A DNA stretch of 64,000 nt from Agmasoma carcini (nom. nud.) (taxonomy: Eukaryota > Microsporidia > Thelohaniidae), in NCBI GenBank assembly GCA_029232285.1, contig JAOXFI010000005.1, positions 1 through 64,000 of the forward strand, given 5' to 3'. The notes beneath the pieces are model-generated. The model had not been told where the DNA came from and did not search any database. It saw only the letters and a program-made list of their open reading frames with translations. The translations under genes were made by a program, and so were the position numbers. Below are positions 20,241-31,326 of the stretch, one piece after another. The first letter of the stretch is position 1, and every line of letters begins with the position of its first letter.

Positions 20241-22037
20241 TTATATCAATGAGATTAACTCTTTAGCTATTCTATCCCCATACAATTCATTCAAGCCCAA
20301 ATCACCACACAATCTAAACAAACCTCTTGCCATTTCCTTGTCCCTAGATGATTTCACAACATCAAGAATTTTTGGAAATAATTTCTCAACTGGTGCACGA
20401 TAATCAGTTAAGTCATGATTCATATCAAATATAACCGTCTTAGATAGGTTTTCAACATTAGGATTGTTGTTAAAGACATATAGTTGATACAACGATCTTA
20501 GTTTTACATAGCCATCTGCTTTGTTCAGTATCTGTTGAATATTACTTGATTCAAACCTTTCATCTAAAATAATAGCTTCAATCAGAAGATCTTCAAGTAT
20601 TGAAACCCCAGAGTAATCATCAACAACACCGTATAGATGAATCTTACTTGAACTATCCCCAACTTCTTTTACTCTTTCCTTAACATTCTTTGTTAATTTG
20701 GTATCCAAAGAAAGACCAGCGTCACCTTCAGGAGTAGATAGAAGATCAAATAAGTCATATTTTATTATATATGGTGGTATAGCCTCGTAATATTCAGGTA
20801 TATTCTTAAATATTTCTATTAGCTTGATCTTATTGGTTTTTTTTTTGAGTTTTTCAACAATGGTAAACACAAAGTCAAAGAAAATGGAATCAATGGTGAT
20901 TCTCTTGCGCTCAGATGGTTCTGAATCCAAACTTTGAACTGAAGAGCTGTCATCGAATCGTAGATTATCAAATTCAAAGAAACTTGAATTATTCAAACAA
21001 ATTTCTTTTAGTAAATGGTACTTGACTAACAAATCCATATCAGATTTAAGAATTAGCTTGGATGCTTGCTTGAACTTTTTTGATAGAATTAAAGCCAAGA
21101 TTTTCACTCTGTCATCATTAAAGTTCTTCAGTTTGTCCTTTATTTCCCTTTTACATGTTATCTGAAGCCATAAATAGCTCTCAACCGTGTCTATAACGCT
21201 TCCATCTGATTTGACTCTCTCACAACACAACTCAAATAAGAATTTTTTAAATTTATCCTCCCCGGCCTCAATTCTAAAAGGAATGCTACTTTTTCTACCT
21301 TCTAGAAATTCAAGAAAAACCGTTTTAAATCGTGTGGACATGAATTCAAAGAACACTTCAAACTTATCAAGTAAATTTTTGATTAAATCCCTTCTGCCTA
21401 TTCTTAAAAGAACAAATATCTCAGCCCATAAGTATCTACCTTCATACACCTCAATATTATAATCCTCCCTACCGAATCTTAGCTTGACATAATCACATAC
21501 AAATAGCTCAAGATCACTATCCGTAATTTTAACATCTTGATTATTAACATTCATAAAATTCTTAATATATGAGATGTAAGTAGACTCTAGAAAGTGTAAA
21601 GGCGAGCTCTTTGTTTTGAGATGCTCATATAAATCGTAAAAGATTTTATCTCTAAACAAATCCCTATCAGGTACTTCTAAGAAATTTTCTTCAAAATATT
21701 CTACATTTTCTACTCTTGTTTTATAGAGATTCAGTTCTAATTCATCTTGAAGCTCTTTTATTTTCTTATCTAAAGCATGGTCTACAGATTTAAAGACATG
21801 TGTCCGCTCTTCATCCATTTTTTGCTTTAGTTTCTCATGAATCACACCCAAAGTCACTTGATCTACATCAAAACTTCTCCTTTTATTATTTATAAAGTTA
21901 GGGTAAGAGTTAACAATAGATTTATGATTGTACTCTTTGTATTTATTCTGCTTCTGCTTTAGAAGTGCCATTAGATGTGAAAGGTTGTTTATCCTTAACG
22001 GCTTTAATACAAATGGAGAGAACGAGTCTTGGACCAT
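20241..22037 (-). CDS. NIC96: Nucleoporin Nic96/NUP93-like
   Basis: The 598-residue protein is almost wholly helical. The best landmark is YLWAEIFVLLRIGRRDLIKNL (about residues 215-235), equivalent to the Trp-Ala-x-Ile-x-x-x-Leu-Arg-x-Gly motif that marks the helical solenoid of Nic96/NUP93. It is preceded by a charged helix and a VCDYVKLRF segment like the IDSYVKLKL of the yeast protein. Nic96 is a scaffold of the inner ring of the nuclear pore. Yeast Nic96 has 839 residues. Here the N-terminal region that recruits the Nsp1 complex looks shortened. The start is ATG 22037, since two codons upstream lies only a TTG. AAAAATTTGTC precedes the ATG. Confidence 0.7.
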   Translation of the reverse strand: MVQDSFSPFVLKPLRINNLSHLMALLKQKQNKYKEYNHKSIVNSYPNFINNKRRSFDVDQVTLGVIHEKLKQKMDEERTHVFKSVDHALDKKIKELQDELELNLYKTRVENVEYFEENFLEVPDRDLFRDKIFYDLYEHLKTKSSPLHFLESTYISYIKNFMNVNNQDVKITDSDLELFVCDYVKLRFGREDYNIEVYEGRYLWAEIFVLLRIGRRDLIKNLLDKFEVFFEFMSTRFKTVFLEFLEGRKSSIPFRIEAGEDKFKKFLFELCCERVKSDGSVIDTVESYLWLQITCKREIKDKLKNFNDDRVKILALILSKKFKQASKLILKSDMDLLVKYHLLKEICLNNSSFFEFDNLRFDDSSSVQSLDSEPSERKRITIDSIFFDFVFTIVEKLKKKTNKIKLIEIFKNIPEYYEAIPPYIIKYDLFDLLSTPEGDAGLSLDTKLTKNVKERVKEVGDSSSKIHLYGVVDDYSGVSILEDLLIEAIILDERFESSNIQQILNKADGYVKLRSLYQLYVFNNNPNVENLSKTVIFDMNHDLTDYRAPVEKLFPKILDVVKSSRDKEMARGLFRLCGDLGLNELYGDRIAKELISLI

Positions 22038-22259
22038 TGACAAATTTTTCTCAAAAAAATTTATAGGAAATGTTTTTTTCTACAAATTTTTTATTTTTGC
22101 AAAAAGATTTTGTATTTAAGAGAAAAGGTGTATATAAATAATATTTTAAAGAATCATTTGTGATATTTGGTTAATAGGAAGTTGTAATGTTGATCTGTAT
22201 AAGGCTAACCTGGTTTTTTATTATTCAATAGTTATTAATTTAATGAGACAACGGTAGCT

Positions 22260-22640
22260 TTGTCATAAATAAGTTCTACGAAGAGTCCATACCTCCACGT
22301 GGTGCAGAATGGAAACAATGGCTAATTAGACTATAATAGATCAGGGCTAAAACAAGGCTAGTGATACGGATAACCCTGTTTACTCTGATTAACTAATAAT
22401 AAACAGGTAGAATCCATTTTTATTAAAAAAGAAAGCCACTTCGAAGTATTTAAGATTAAGCTGGCTAGTGTACGTTGTGGATTAAAACCAACTTCAACCG
22501 TGGTAAGTATCTTTAAAATTCTGCAGTCACCATCTAAGATGATTAAGAAGGTATGTCTCTTTTTTTACCACCATTTTTTATCAAAATACGATAATTGTAT
22601 GATTTCTATAGTTTGAATTCGTTTCTTCTATTTAAATAAA
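22260..22640 (+). repeat. Dispersed repeat family, copy B
   Basis: It aligns with 45110-45480 in the same orientation (GTTCTACGA start, ACCTCCACGTGGTGCA against ACCTACACGTAGTGCA, then the CATCTAAGATGATT core with an AAGGTATG tail). It aligns with 2400-2830 and 50390-50900 on the opposite strand (CACCACGTGGAGGT, GGTTATCCG). It fills most of the gap between NIC96 and CCT2. Confidence 0.65.
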
Positions 22641-22746
22641 TGTTCCAATTTATACATTTTATATTATTATTTTCTATGGGTTATTATAACAAGATTAAAC
22701 ATCAATACTTTTTCTATTCAATATATAAAATTAATATTGTTTTATT

Positions 22747-24261
22747 TCAACACTTATGGCGCTCTCTTGGAGGACATCTAACTATAGCATCACATTTAAG
22801 AATCATCTGTGCGGTCTCAGATGCAGCTGTAAACACACGCTTCTTCATCTCGTAACCTTCAATTATACCCCTCTCTCGCATACAACTTGTCTTTCCTGTA
22901 TCAACATTAAGTCCAAATGTTGATCTCTTGTACGAATGATCATTTCTCAAATTAGTTTTAAATTCATCCCCATCAAACCCACAATTTTCAGCAAGTATTT
23001 TAGGAATCTGTTGCAAGGCTCTAGAAAAAGCTTCAATTGCATCAGCATCTTTGGTTTTTGTTTCTGTGGCTAATCTAGACAATTCTGTGGCTAACATCAT
23101 CTCACTTGATCCCCCACCATAAAGACAAAAGCATGTATCTTTGATACGCTTAAGAACACATAAAGCATCATGAATAGAACGCTCAGCTTCATCTAATATT
23201 TCCTTTGATGATCCAAACAAGACAATTGTTGCTGCACCATTCTTGATTCCATCAAATTTAATCATCCTCTTATTTCCAACATTGATATTTGAGACACTTT
23301 CACATGTTCCAAAATCAGTTTCTTTTAAGTCATCAAAGGTTGATACCAATGAACCACCAAGTATTTTATTAAGACGCTCAACACCAACGAAGTCTGCATG
23401 TTCTATTGCTACAACATTCTTCTTACGGAATAACTGAGATGGATAATCATAGATCAACTGCCTATTTATAAATATATCAAACGGAATAGATGTTATATTA
23501 TCAACTTTCCTCTTCATTTTATCTTTTTCGGCTAGTTCAATATTTTCTAAGTCCATAATACTATTCACGTTTATTGATGAACTAAAAATTTTAACCTTAT
23601 CTGCATCCATTGATGTATTAGCTACTAATATTTTTGGGTTTTTCTTATCAACTATAATATCTCTATTCAAAATGAAGCCTTCAGAAACAAAACTCTGATG
23701 AAATTCACCTTCAAGTTTTATAATTTCAACTAATTCTATATCAGATGTCTTGTCCATAGCATCAACACATATTTTGGCAAAAAGATCAAGATTATTTGCT
23801 AAAACCTTTGAACTTAAGGTTGTTTTCACAAGATTTAACAATTCGTTTGTTTTTGGTACAAACTTCTTTTTATCCAAGACTTCAACTATCTTAGATGAAG
23901 CTTTCCTAAGGCCTTGAATGATCTTAACTGGCTTTATAGATAAATTATATGCTTCTTTCAAGATAAGGCTAGTTAATACAGCGATTGTTGTTGTACCATC
24001 ACCTTCAGCCTCATCCTGGCTTATTGAGCTATTGATGAGTATTTTGGCGCTTGCACTTTGAATATCCAAATTTTTCAGAATATGTGCACCATCGTTTGTA
24101 ACCTCTAAATTTCTGCCTTGAAGTATCTTAAGGGCGCCTTTTGGGCCAATGTGAGATCTTAATATCTCACCCACTATTTGTGTACCTTCTGATATAAGTT
24201 TTGTGGCTGTATCATTTTTATCTTCAGATGTTCCCTTGTTATGTGCTCCAAAGTAATCCAT
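22747..24261 (-). CDS. CCT2: Chaperonin CCT subunit beta
   Basis: The 504-residue group II chaperonin subunit carries GPKGALKIL, VTNDGAHILK and AEGDGTTT (ATP binding, with catalytic Asp). It also has the beta-specific run CFINRQLIYNYP-like (IFINRQLIYDYPSQLF), AIEHADFVGVERL and LDEAERSIHDALCVL. YGGGSSEMM comes near the C-terminus. Family length is about 530. CCT2 is one of eight subunits of the cytosolic TRiC/CCT ring that folds actin and tubulin. ATG 24261 is preceded by AAAAAATTTTCC. Confidence 0.96.
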   Translation of the reverse strand: MDYFGAHNKGTSEDKNDTATKLISEGTQIVGEILRSHIGPKGALKILQGRNLEVTNDGAHILKNLDIQSASAKILINSSISQDEAEGDGTTTIAVLTSLILKEAYNLSIKPVKIIQGLRKASSKIVEVLDKKKFVPKTNELLNLVKTTLSSKVLANNLDLFAKICVDAMDKTSDIELVEIIKLEGEFHQSFVSEGFILNRDIIVDKKNPKILVANTSMDADKVKIFSSSINVNSIMDLENIELAEKDKMKRKVDNITSIPFDIFINRQLIYDYPSQLFRKKNVVAIEHADFVGVERLNKILGGSLVSTFDDLKETDFGTCESVSNINVGNKRMIKFDGIKNGAATIVLFGSSKEILDEAERSIHDALCVLKRIKDTCFCLYGGGSSEMMLATELSRLATETKTKDADAIEAFSRALQQIPKILAENCGFDGDEFKTNLRNDHSYKRSTFGLNVDTGKTSCMRERGIIEGYEMKKRVFTAASETAQMILKCDAIVRCPPRERHKC

Positions 24262-24760
24262 GGAAAATTTTTTTAATTTTTTTATTAACAGTTTGCTTGT
24301 GCAAAGTAAATATGGATTAAATCGTTTATTATTGATAAATCAAGTGGCTAAAGTGTTATTTTAGCACAACATGATCTTATAAACTGATATTAAAACAAAT
24401 AAACAGCATTAATTTGATTATAATACAGTTTCTAAGATCTTGAATCAGAAATTGCACGAATATGATTAAAAATGGTCTAAATATAAAATAATGACATATA
24501 ATAAACAAATAAGATATTGTGATCAATGAATTATAGATATTTCATACATACTACAGTATCATATTTAATAAAAATGGATAAAGATAAACAACAAAAAGTC
24601 ATTTAATTGTCCTACTATTCAATTATTCCAATATTATTGACAAGACGTTATATTCAATTTTTAAAAATATTTTGATGAAATTTTACGTATTTACTTGTTC
24701 TGTTTATAAATATTTAAAAATGATCAAAGTTCTTGTAAAATGTAATGGGTTATTTTTTAA
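24262..24760. other. AT-rich gap
   Basis: Nothing recognisable between CCT2 and SDS22, other than an AAATTTT element right before the CCT2 start. Confidence 0.5.
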
Positions 24761-25447
24761 TTAATACCAAACGTCAATGTTAGTCTTAACCATTCCTTTC
24801 TTTAATCTCGTTCCTTTTACACCTAAAAATTTCAAATTTTTAAGCAATTCCAAATTCTTAATTTTATACAATCCCTTGTTATGATTTAATATTAACGTTT
24901 CAACAGTCATTGGGATCGCTTGGCAATCAACCTCTTCGATTAGATTGCATTGTAAATCGAGAATCCTTAGATTTTTCAAGTTTTCTATGTTTTCAATCAT
25001 TTTAATCTCATTTGCAGCTAAATAGAGTTCATTTAAAGTTTCGTTTCCAATTTTAGTGATAGCTTGTATTTTATTGTCTGCTAAATCCAAAATTGACAAA
25101 TCAGGAGCCTCTAGTTCTGGTATTTTATTTAGATGATTGGAAAAGAGGTATAGCTCCTGTAGCTTAGTGATTTTTAGATTTGGAACACAATTAAAAAGAT
25201 TAAAAGAGACATCAAGTAGTTTAAGCTCTTGACATTCATTTATATTTCCAATATCAGATATTTTGTTGTCGGATATGTCCAAATATTCGATTGTGTTTGA
25301 TTTTTCAAAATTCATGTTTTTAATTTGGTTCTGCCTTAATAAAACACATTTTTTAGTATTATCTATTTCTGGTATATCCTTTAACCTTGAATTGACAGCT
25401 TCAAATGTTTCATTTTCATCATAATTATTCATACTTACACGAGACAT
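24761..25447 (-). CDS. SDS22: Leucine-rich repeat protein, SDS22-like PP1 regulatory subunit
   Basis: The 228-residue protein contains about eight 20-22 residue leucine-rich repeats of the SDS22 type (for example LDISDNKISDIGNI, LYLFSNHLNKIPEL, LDLADNKIQAITKI, LYLAANEIKMIENI, LDLQCNLIEEVD). It ends with an LRR-cap-like VKGTRLKKG segment. SDS22 binds and stores protein phosphatase 1 and helps chromosome segregation. The repeat consensus with short repeats and Asn-Lys-Ile turns fits SDS22, but other cytosolic LRR proteins (for example U2A' or LRRC types) cannot be excluded. ATG 25447 follows AAAATTTTACC. Confidence 0.75.
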   Translation of the reverse strand: MSRVSMNNYDENETFEAVNSRLKDIPEIDNTKKCVLLRQNQIKNMNFEKSNTIEYLDISDNKISDIGNINECQELKLLDVSFNLFNCVPNLKITKLQELYLFSNHLNKIPELEAPDLSILDLADNKIQAITKIGNETLNELYLAANEIKMIENIENLKNLRILDLQCNLIEEVDCQAIPMTVETLILNHNKGLYKIKNLELLKNLKFLGVKGTRLKKGMVKTNIDVWY

Positions 25448-28400
25448 GGTAAAATTTTATTTGTCAGATTAAAAAATATAAAATATTAAAGGTTTAAAAT
25501 TTATTGTTTGTGTACGTTTAGACGAAGATATTGCTATATATTCTGTAATGATTTGATAAGGTTCATTTAGTCTCGTTATTCTTATATATTAAGGTAAAAA
25601 GGAAAGAAATAATATAATGTTATAAGTTATTACATGTATTAATTATAACAATAGCATAGGTGATCAGAGACGTTAAAATTTCACGAAATAGGTAAAATCA
25701 TTTATATTATATTAATTAAACCCTTTAGTTTTGAAATGATAAAAGTCTAATAGTTACAAACAATATTACAATAGATTATGATATATTATATCATTAGAAT
25801 TGTTAAATTACGCAATTAAAGTGAAATAAATCTGTATAAACAACCTCTATGTTATTATAGAGCTAAATATGAAGGCATGGTTACTTAATTATATGTATTT
25901 GGTTATAAAAATCGATAAATAAAATATTTTTATTATATTGTAAATGTTTCGAAAAAAAAGGTAGACCCCTATATTAATAAACAAAATGTATTAAAATTGA
26001 TCTATAAATATACAAAGCTAGGCTTGAAGTATAAGATAATAGCATTTATCGCTCCATATTGTTCTACATTTGAGAAATTTTTGTTTTTAGTTATCACTTC
26101 ACAAAAATCTCAAAACATCTTGATTTTCGCTTCATAGGATTTAAAACAAGTTGTTAGGGTTATTATATATTATAAAAGCATTAACGTGTAACAAGGTGTA
26201 TTGTGTTATTAAAAATAACTATCATCAAAGGTTTAATCAACAAACAACAGATATTCTCAATCTATTATATGGTATGGAATTAAATATCATTATTGATCTC
26301 TATTATATTATAGTAAAAATAAAATATACTTAGGATTTAGTCTTTCTAGCATCCCTCTTTGCAAAAAAATAAAATTATTGGGTTGAACAATGCTAAAAAA
26401 CATTTAATGGTATAAAAAATTAAAATAATTTTTTTAAAAAAAAATAAAATTCATCACATATTTTCCATGCTTAATGGTAATAAATAACAATATATTCTTT
26501 TGATATAGCTCTTGAAGTTTGTTGGTTTAAGTAGGATTAACAAAAAAACCCCAGAAAATCATTATGGCTCCATCAATGTAGATTAGAGCTAAATATAAGT
26601 AATTAAATAACAAAATAGGAGAAAGAATCATAAACCTGTACAATAAACCTTTTAAAATAAAAATATATAGATAAATATAAGCCTGTTTTTATTAAAGGTC
26701 CAGTTGTAGCATTAAAAGGTTTGGATTTCAAAAATAAAGAAACTTCTGAAAAAGTAAACCCATATATAGTACAGTACGTGATATATACAAAAAGTATAAT
26801 ATTCATGTACATTTAATAGAAAATGGTTGGGGAAGACCCATTTTAATTATATCAAATAAGATCCAAAAATTGTGAGAAATAAGTTAAACGTAAAAGCAAA
26901 GTTACATATTATTTGAATTGGTAAAATTATGAAGGTTTGAGAGGTTGAATTTGTATACACAAGCCTCTTCTCCGAAAATAAAATTGGGGGCTTAAATGTG
27001 ATTTACTACAATAATAAGATGTGACGGAATTTTATAAAGCAATAAATCATTATTTGGATTATTTATGATTTAATAAAGGCAGTATTGTTTACGGAGAGAA
27101 GGTACAGCTTATGATCACAAACATCGTGTGTCAGCAAATATACATAGATGAGGTAAAATTATGTTAATATTTAAATTTAGGAATATTTTTGAAGAAATAA
27201 ACTTTTAAAATTATGTTTTCAAAAAAATAATCATCCTAAACATATATCAAAACATACTCAATAATTATTTAGGTTGACGGTGATTGAAAAACTTGAATAG
27301 CCAACCTAGTATATAAATTAAAATCTAATTATGTATTTTCAAGTTCAATAGTGGGTAAAAATACAGGGTTTTAAAGTTAAAAACAGTGTTGATTTTTAAC
27401 GAGTAGATGTATGTTTGTTAAAGCACATTATATGATTTTGTAAATACTTCGATTTTATCAAAGAGTAAATATATTGTTAAATTTTTTTATTTCCAGGTTT
27501 TTTGAAACACAAATTCATACATGTCGTTATAAAACATATTGTATAATATTATGTTATTATTTTAAAACATGTTAAGGTCTAATTTGCACTGTTAAAATCA
27601 AATGCCTTTTTCTGGGGTTTTGCCAACCCTTAAGTAATATCATTTTAAAAAAGTTGATCATCGGTAAAATTTTCCCACATAAGAAAAATAAATAATTTTT
27701 TAATATTTGATAAATTTTATATTTAATTGATTTTTGATAAATCAATAATTTGTGCAAAATATTTGAATATAATACTGTCTTTGAATATCATTTCTGCTAA
27801 AAACACATATACTTTGGTATATAACAACCTATTTTTATTTGCCCAGTATGACTAATATTTTGATTTTGAGCGAGTGTGATAATATTAACAAAATTGATAC
27901 TATGATTAACAGTATCATACGAAAAACCTAATATTTGATTTATTCTCAATTATGAACACCATTTATCATAATTAATTATTGTATCTTCATTTCATACTCT
28001 TTGGATTAAAGGCAATAAAGATAGTGCATTTCTGTCTTTGAACTACTTCAAATCCACTTTAGAAGACATATCTGCTATACTAAAATCCAAACATCGTTAT
28101 TAGAGCATCTTTCATTATTATTTTTCTTATATGGTTGAGTTGTCTCTCATTATTTTGACAAATCACGTTTTTGCTTCCTTAATCGCTTTTGATTTATATC
28201 AAAATGATTCAAACATTTAAAATCAAGCTTTTATATATCTTATTGATAGTTTTATAGAATTTTTAGCTTTTGGGATTTTGATATCATTTTTTACATTTAA
28301 TTCTCAAAAATTATCTTTGAATATTGAAAAATACTTTTATATTCACAACATATAATTTTTGTGCATCTAAATGCTTTGTCTTCAACATTTCTTGTATATT

Positions 28401-28577
28401 TCACAATATTACAAGAAATGTGACAAATCGAGCTGCGAAAAACGTTATATAGTAGATCCAACTTTTGTAAAATAGATCAAACTATCAGTGTCATACATAT
28501 ATGACTCAATCTCATTATTTAAAAAATTAAATACCATGATTAAAAAATATTATTTTATTTATTGTAGTTTCCTTTTC
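25448..28577. other. Long gene-free stretch
   Basis: More than 3 kb with no supported gene. Short open frames at 26151-26333, 26603-26812 and 27572-27757 look like chance. At 26960-27160 the plus strand is slightly less AT-rich and may be transposon debris, but nothing diagnostic can be read. Confidence 0.45.
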
Positions 28578-29790
28578 TTAAAAAACTCTCCTCAGTTTTT
28601 TAAATCTTATAGTAGAGCCACCCTGGTCATTAGAGAATATCAGTTCATTCTCTCTACTACCTTTCCACTTTAGTAGTCTTGCTACAGCTCTACAAGCTTG
28701 TGGATTTAACTTACAAATTTAAAACCTTTCCAAGTTTATTGAATTTGGTCGGTTTACCAAAACACAATATTAGGAGAGTCATTAAATCCCAGTGGAATCT
28801 TTGAGATCTCCGTTAATCTAGCAAGTAGTGTATAGGATCCCTCCTCATTTGTCCTATTCAGGAAAAAATAGTATTTTGGAATCTACATTTTCATAGCAAG
28901 TGTTTGTTTAACGAAAGAGATTTGCATTCCTTTGAATCCTTAATTTTGATGAACACATAGTGTGCCCCATCAAAAAGGTAAAAAACTCCACTACCGACTT
29001 ATCTGCTCATCATTTAGGAGCGGATGACTTCTTGGCTTATGTCTAGTCTAACCATCAACGTAAGCAATCTTACTTAATTGCCTTTTGTTGATTTGGATTG
29101 GCCAGAATTCTTAGAGTCTGGCGTTACTCCAACCTTCTTAAAGGAGGAGCCATCCGGAACAGACACAGTCTTAATCGGATTTAGAATTCCAGTGTTAAAT
29201 CCTTTTGGAATTTTTTAGATTTCAAAATTGCAAAAGATGAATTCATTGAGGTGTTTTTTCTTGAAAGACATTTATTCGTTAAAAATATGTTTTTTGTGGG
29301 GATCTATCGAAAAGGGAAGTTATGGTTTGAGGCTGAGAGGTTGATCACTGACCTACACAGCCCTAATTCATTAGATTTATTCTTATTTAATAATCTATTG
29401 TTCTTATCGAGACCCTATCAGTGGTTTGATGATCGGCATTTAGTTCTTTTGATGCTTGTTTGGATTCTCCTGTAGCATTGTGAGTTAACTTTGAAAGTTT
29501 CCTCAGTACGTTCGCAATGGTGTCTTCAAGGAACACATTCTTGTTTATTATACATTAAAAACTTATGTTTGCCTCATTAATGAGGTTTTGGGGTTTTCAG
29601 GTTCTCTTGGTTCACTTCAATAATTTGGGCATGGTATCTGCATTTGGTGACGAATTTTTGAGAATTTTGTAGTTAAGTTTTTGTGGAGACTATTTACACT
29701 TAGTTGGCGCAGGTTGCCCCTCATTCGCAATTTCTTCTGGAGTGGACTCTTTATAGAATTTTGCAATACCATGTATAAAAAATTATAACT
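28578..29790 (-). pseudogene. Decayed protein-coding gene, family unknown
   Basis: The stretch is visibly less AT-rich than its surroundings. On the minus strand, protein-like segments can be read in order but in different frames. They are FYKESTPEEIANEGQPAPTK, NVLRKLSKLTHNATGESKQA, FNTGILNPIKTVSVPDGSSF, VGSGVFYLFDGAHYVFIKIK, then EEGSYTLLARLTEISKIPLG. The last is a C-terminal segment with LNPQACRAVARLLKWKGS that closes at a stop at 28578. Stops and frameshifts separate them. EIS-KIP-GFN occurs twice, suggesting an internal repeat. I do not recognise the family. It could be a lost member of a species-specific gene family or part of a retroelement. A plus-strand open frame at 29251-29475 is less convincing. 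Confidence 0.5.
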
Positions 29791-30052
29791 ATTTATTTAT
29801 TTGTTATTAGTATTATTTTTTATAACTTTTGTTATCAAAGTCTCTGAAGTTTAAGAATGACATTTTTGGGTGTTATTTTTTCTGTAAAGCAGTCTATAAA
29901 ATATAAATTGTTGTACGATCATGTTAAATTATAATACAAATCACGTAATATGATAGAATTACACGGCTCAGATATCACATTAAAATAAAAAGTCAACGGC
30001 CCAATATAAATATAAAAAAGAAATAAAAATTATATCATATCATTTATAAATA
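29791..30052. other. AT-rich gap downstream of H3
   Basis: Nothing recognisable. Confidence 0.4.
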
Positions 30053-30514
30053 TTAAGCTAAACAACCACGCGTTAATTCTGAAAGTTCTTCATATTTAAT
30101 CTGGCATACAAGATTAACGTCCCTATCCATAACAGTTACTCTTTTAGCATGATATGTACATCTTAGAGCATCTTCCAATAGACCAACAAGGAAGGTTTCG
30201 AGAGCTTCATGAAGCGCAAATATAGCACCCTTCTTAAACTTTACATTCGTATCCTGTGGGGTCACCTCTTTGATCATTCGACATAACGGTTTTCGACTAA
30301 CAAGAAGATTAGTAGACTTCTGATATTTTCTTACTTGTCTCATAGCAATAGTTCCAGGCTTATGTCTGTAGGTCTTCTTCTTTACTACTACATTTCCATC
30401 TTCATTTGATGCACTTTTCTTGGCGATACCAGTTGACTTACGCGCTGTTTTGGTAGCAACCTTCTTTGCAGGTTTCTTAGTTACCTTCTGCGAGTGTTGT
30501 TTAGTTCTTGCCAT
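30053..30514 (-). CDS. Histone H3, divergent
   Basis: The 153-residue protein starts with MARTKQ and has the H3 core words PGTIAMRQVRKYQKSTNLLV, a diverged helix 2 (ALHEALETFLVGLLEDALRCT) and HAKRVTVMDRDV. Canonical H3 has 136 residues. The extra length lies between tail and core (SASNEDGNVVVKKK) and at the C-terminus, which runs on after the usual QLARRIRGERA position. The K4 context (ARTKQ) is kept. The ARKS motif around K9 is replaced by SQKV. The K27-like ATKTARKS is kept. It is transcribed divergently from the H4 gene at 30972, with a CCCTCC element and TATA box upstream and CCCC right before the ATG. Confidence 0.95.
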   Translation of the reverse strand: MARTKQHSQKVTKKPAKKVATKTARKSTGIAKKSASNEDGNVVVKKKTYRHKPGTIAMRQVRKYQKSTNLLVSRKPLCRMIKEVTPQDTNVKFKKGAIFALHEALETFLVGLLEDALRCTYHAKRVTVMDRDVNLVCQIKYEELSELTRGCLA

Positions 30515-30971
30515 GGGGACATAAATTCACATTTTTTTATACTATTATTAGGAGGGAAAAAATATAGAAGAGTATGATTTAAGTTTAAAATATTTTAAAC
30601 ATCATTCTTATTTTATAAATTATATTTGATGACTGACCAACTTCTATTTTATTTTTTTTTCGTTTACTTTTTTTACAAATATATGAAAAAGGAAAGTAAA
30701 CGCTTATATCCTAAGTCAACATGTAATATGTTCTCTGATATGTTTCCACATATTTACCACTCCGTTTTCATTTAAAATACATTACTCTACCTAATTTCTG
30801 TGTATTAGAAGTCAAAGCAGTAAATCTAAAACAATCCCATAAGTCTACCAGTAAATATTTTTGTACTAAATCAATATATTTTCTTAAAAGATTGACAGAA
30901 ATGTTACAAAATTTTACTTCCCTCCTTTTTTACCAAAACAAAACTATAAAAAAAACATTTCTGTACCACCC
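30515..30971. promoter_or_regulatory. Divergent H3/H4 promoter with paired CCCTCC and TATA elements
   Basis: Going outward to each gene, both sides show CCCTCC, a TATA box and a C-run before ATG. For H3 (minus) CCCTCC is at 30556-30551 and TATAAAAAAA at 30541-30532. For H4 (plus) CCCTCC is at 30920-30925 and TATAAA at 30945-30950. The same arrangement lies before the second H4 gene at 52378. Function as a histone-specific promoter signal is inferred from this co-occurrence. Confidence 0.7.
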
Positions 30972-31286
30972 ATGTCTGGAAGAGGAAAAGCAGCCGGTGC
31001 AAAGGGAGGAGCAAAAGGATCAACAGCCAAGCGTTATCGTTCGAATATGTTAGTTAAAAGGTACGATATCACGCATGCTGCTGTTAGAAGAATGTGTAGA
31101 AGATCAGGTGGTACCCGTATGTCCAAGCTATGTGTTGATGTTATAAATGCAATTTCTGTAGGATGGTTAACAGAGGTTTTGAAGTTGGTAAGGACATATG
31201 CTGATCACTCAAGGAGAAAAACGATTACGGTATGGGATGTTGTTTGTGCCCTAAGAAGACTTGGTACATGCTACTGTGTTCTATAA
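30972..31286 (+). CDS. Histone H4, divergent paralog 1
   Basis: The 104-residue protein begins MSGRGK, as H4 does. It keeps the order of the H4 fold: ITHAAVRRMCRRSGGTRMS (against ITKPAIRRLARRGGVKRIS), a middle helix ending EVLKLVRTYADHSRRKTIT, and VWDVVCALRRLG (against AMDVVYALKRQG). The usual GRTLYGFGG end is GTCYCVL. The tail has lost the classic K12, K16 and RHRK20 context. H4 is normally one of the most conserved proteins, so this divergence is remarkable. It differs strongly from the H4-like gene at 52061. It shares a 457-bp divergent promoter with H3. Confidence 0.9.
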   Translation: MSGRGKAAGAKGGAKGSTAKRYRSNMLVKRYDITHAAVRRMCRRSGGTRMSKLCVDVINAISVGWLTEVLKLVRTYADHSRRKTITVWDVVCALRRLGTCYCVL

Positions 31287-31326
31287 ATAAAACTCTTAAA
31301 TGATAAATTTTTTATTTTTTTTAGCC

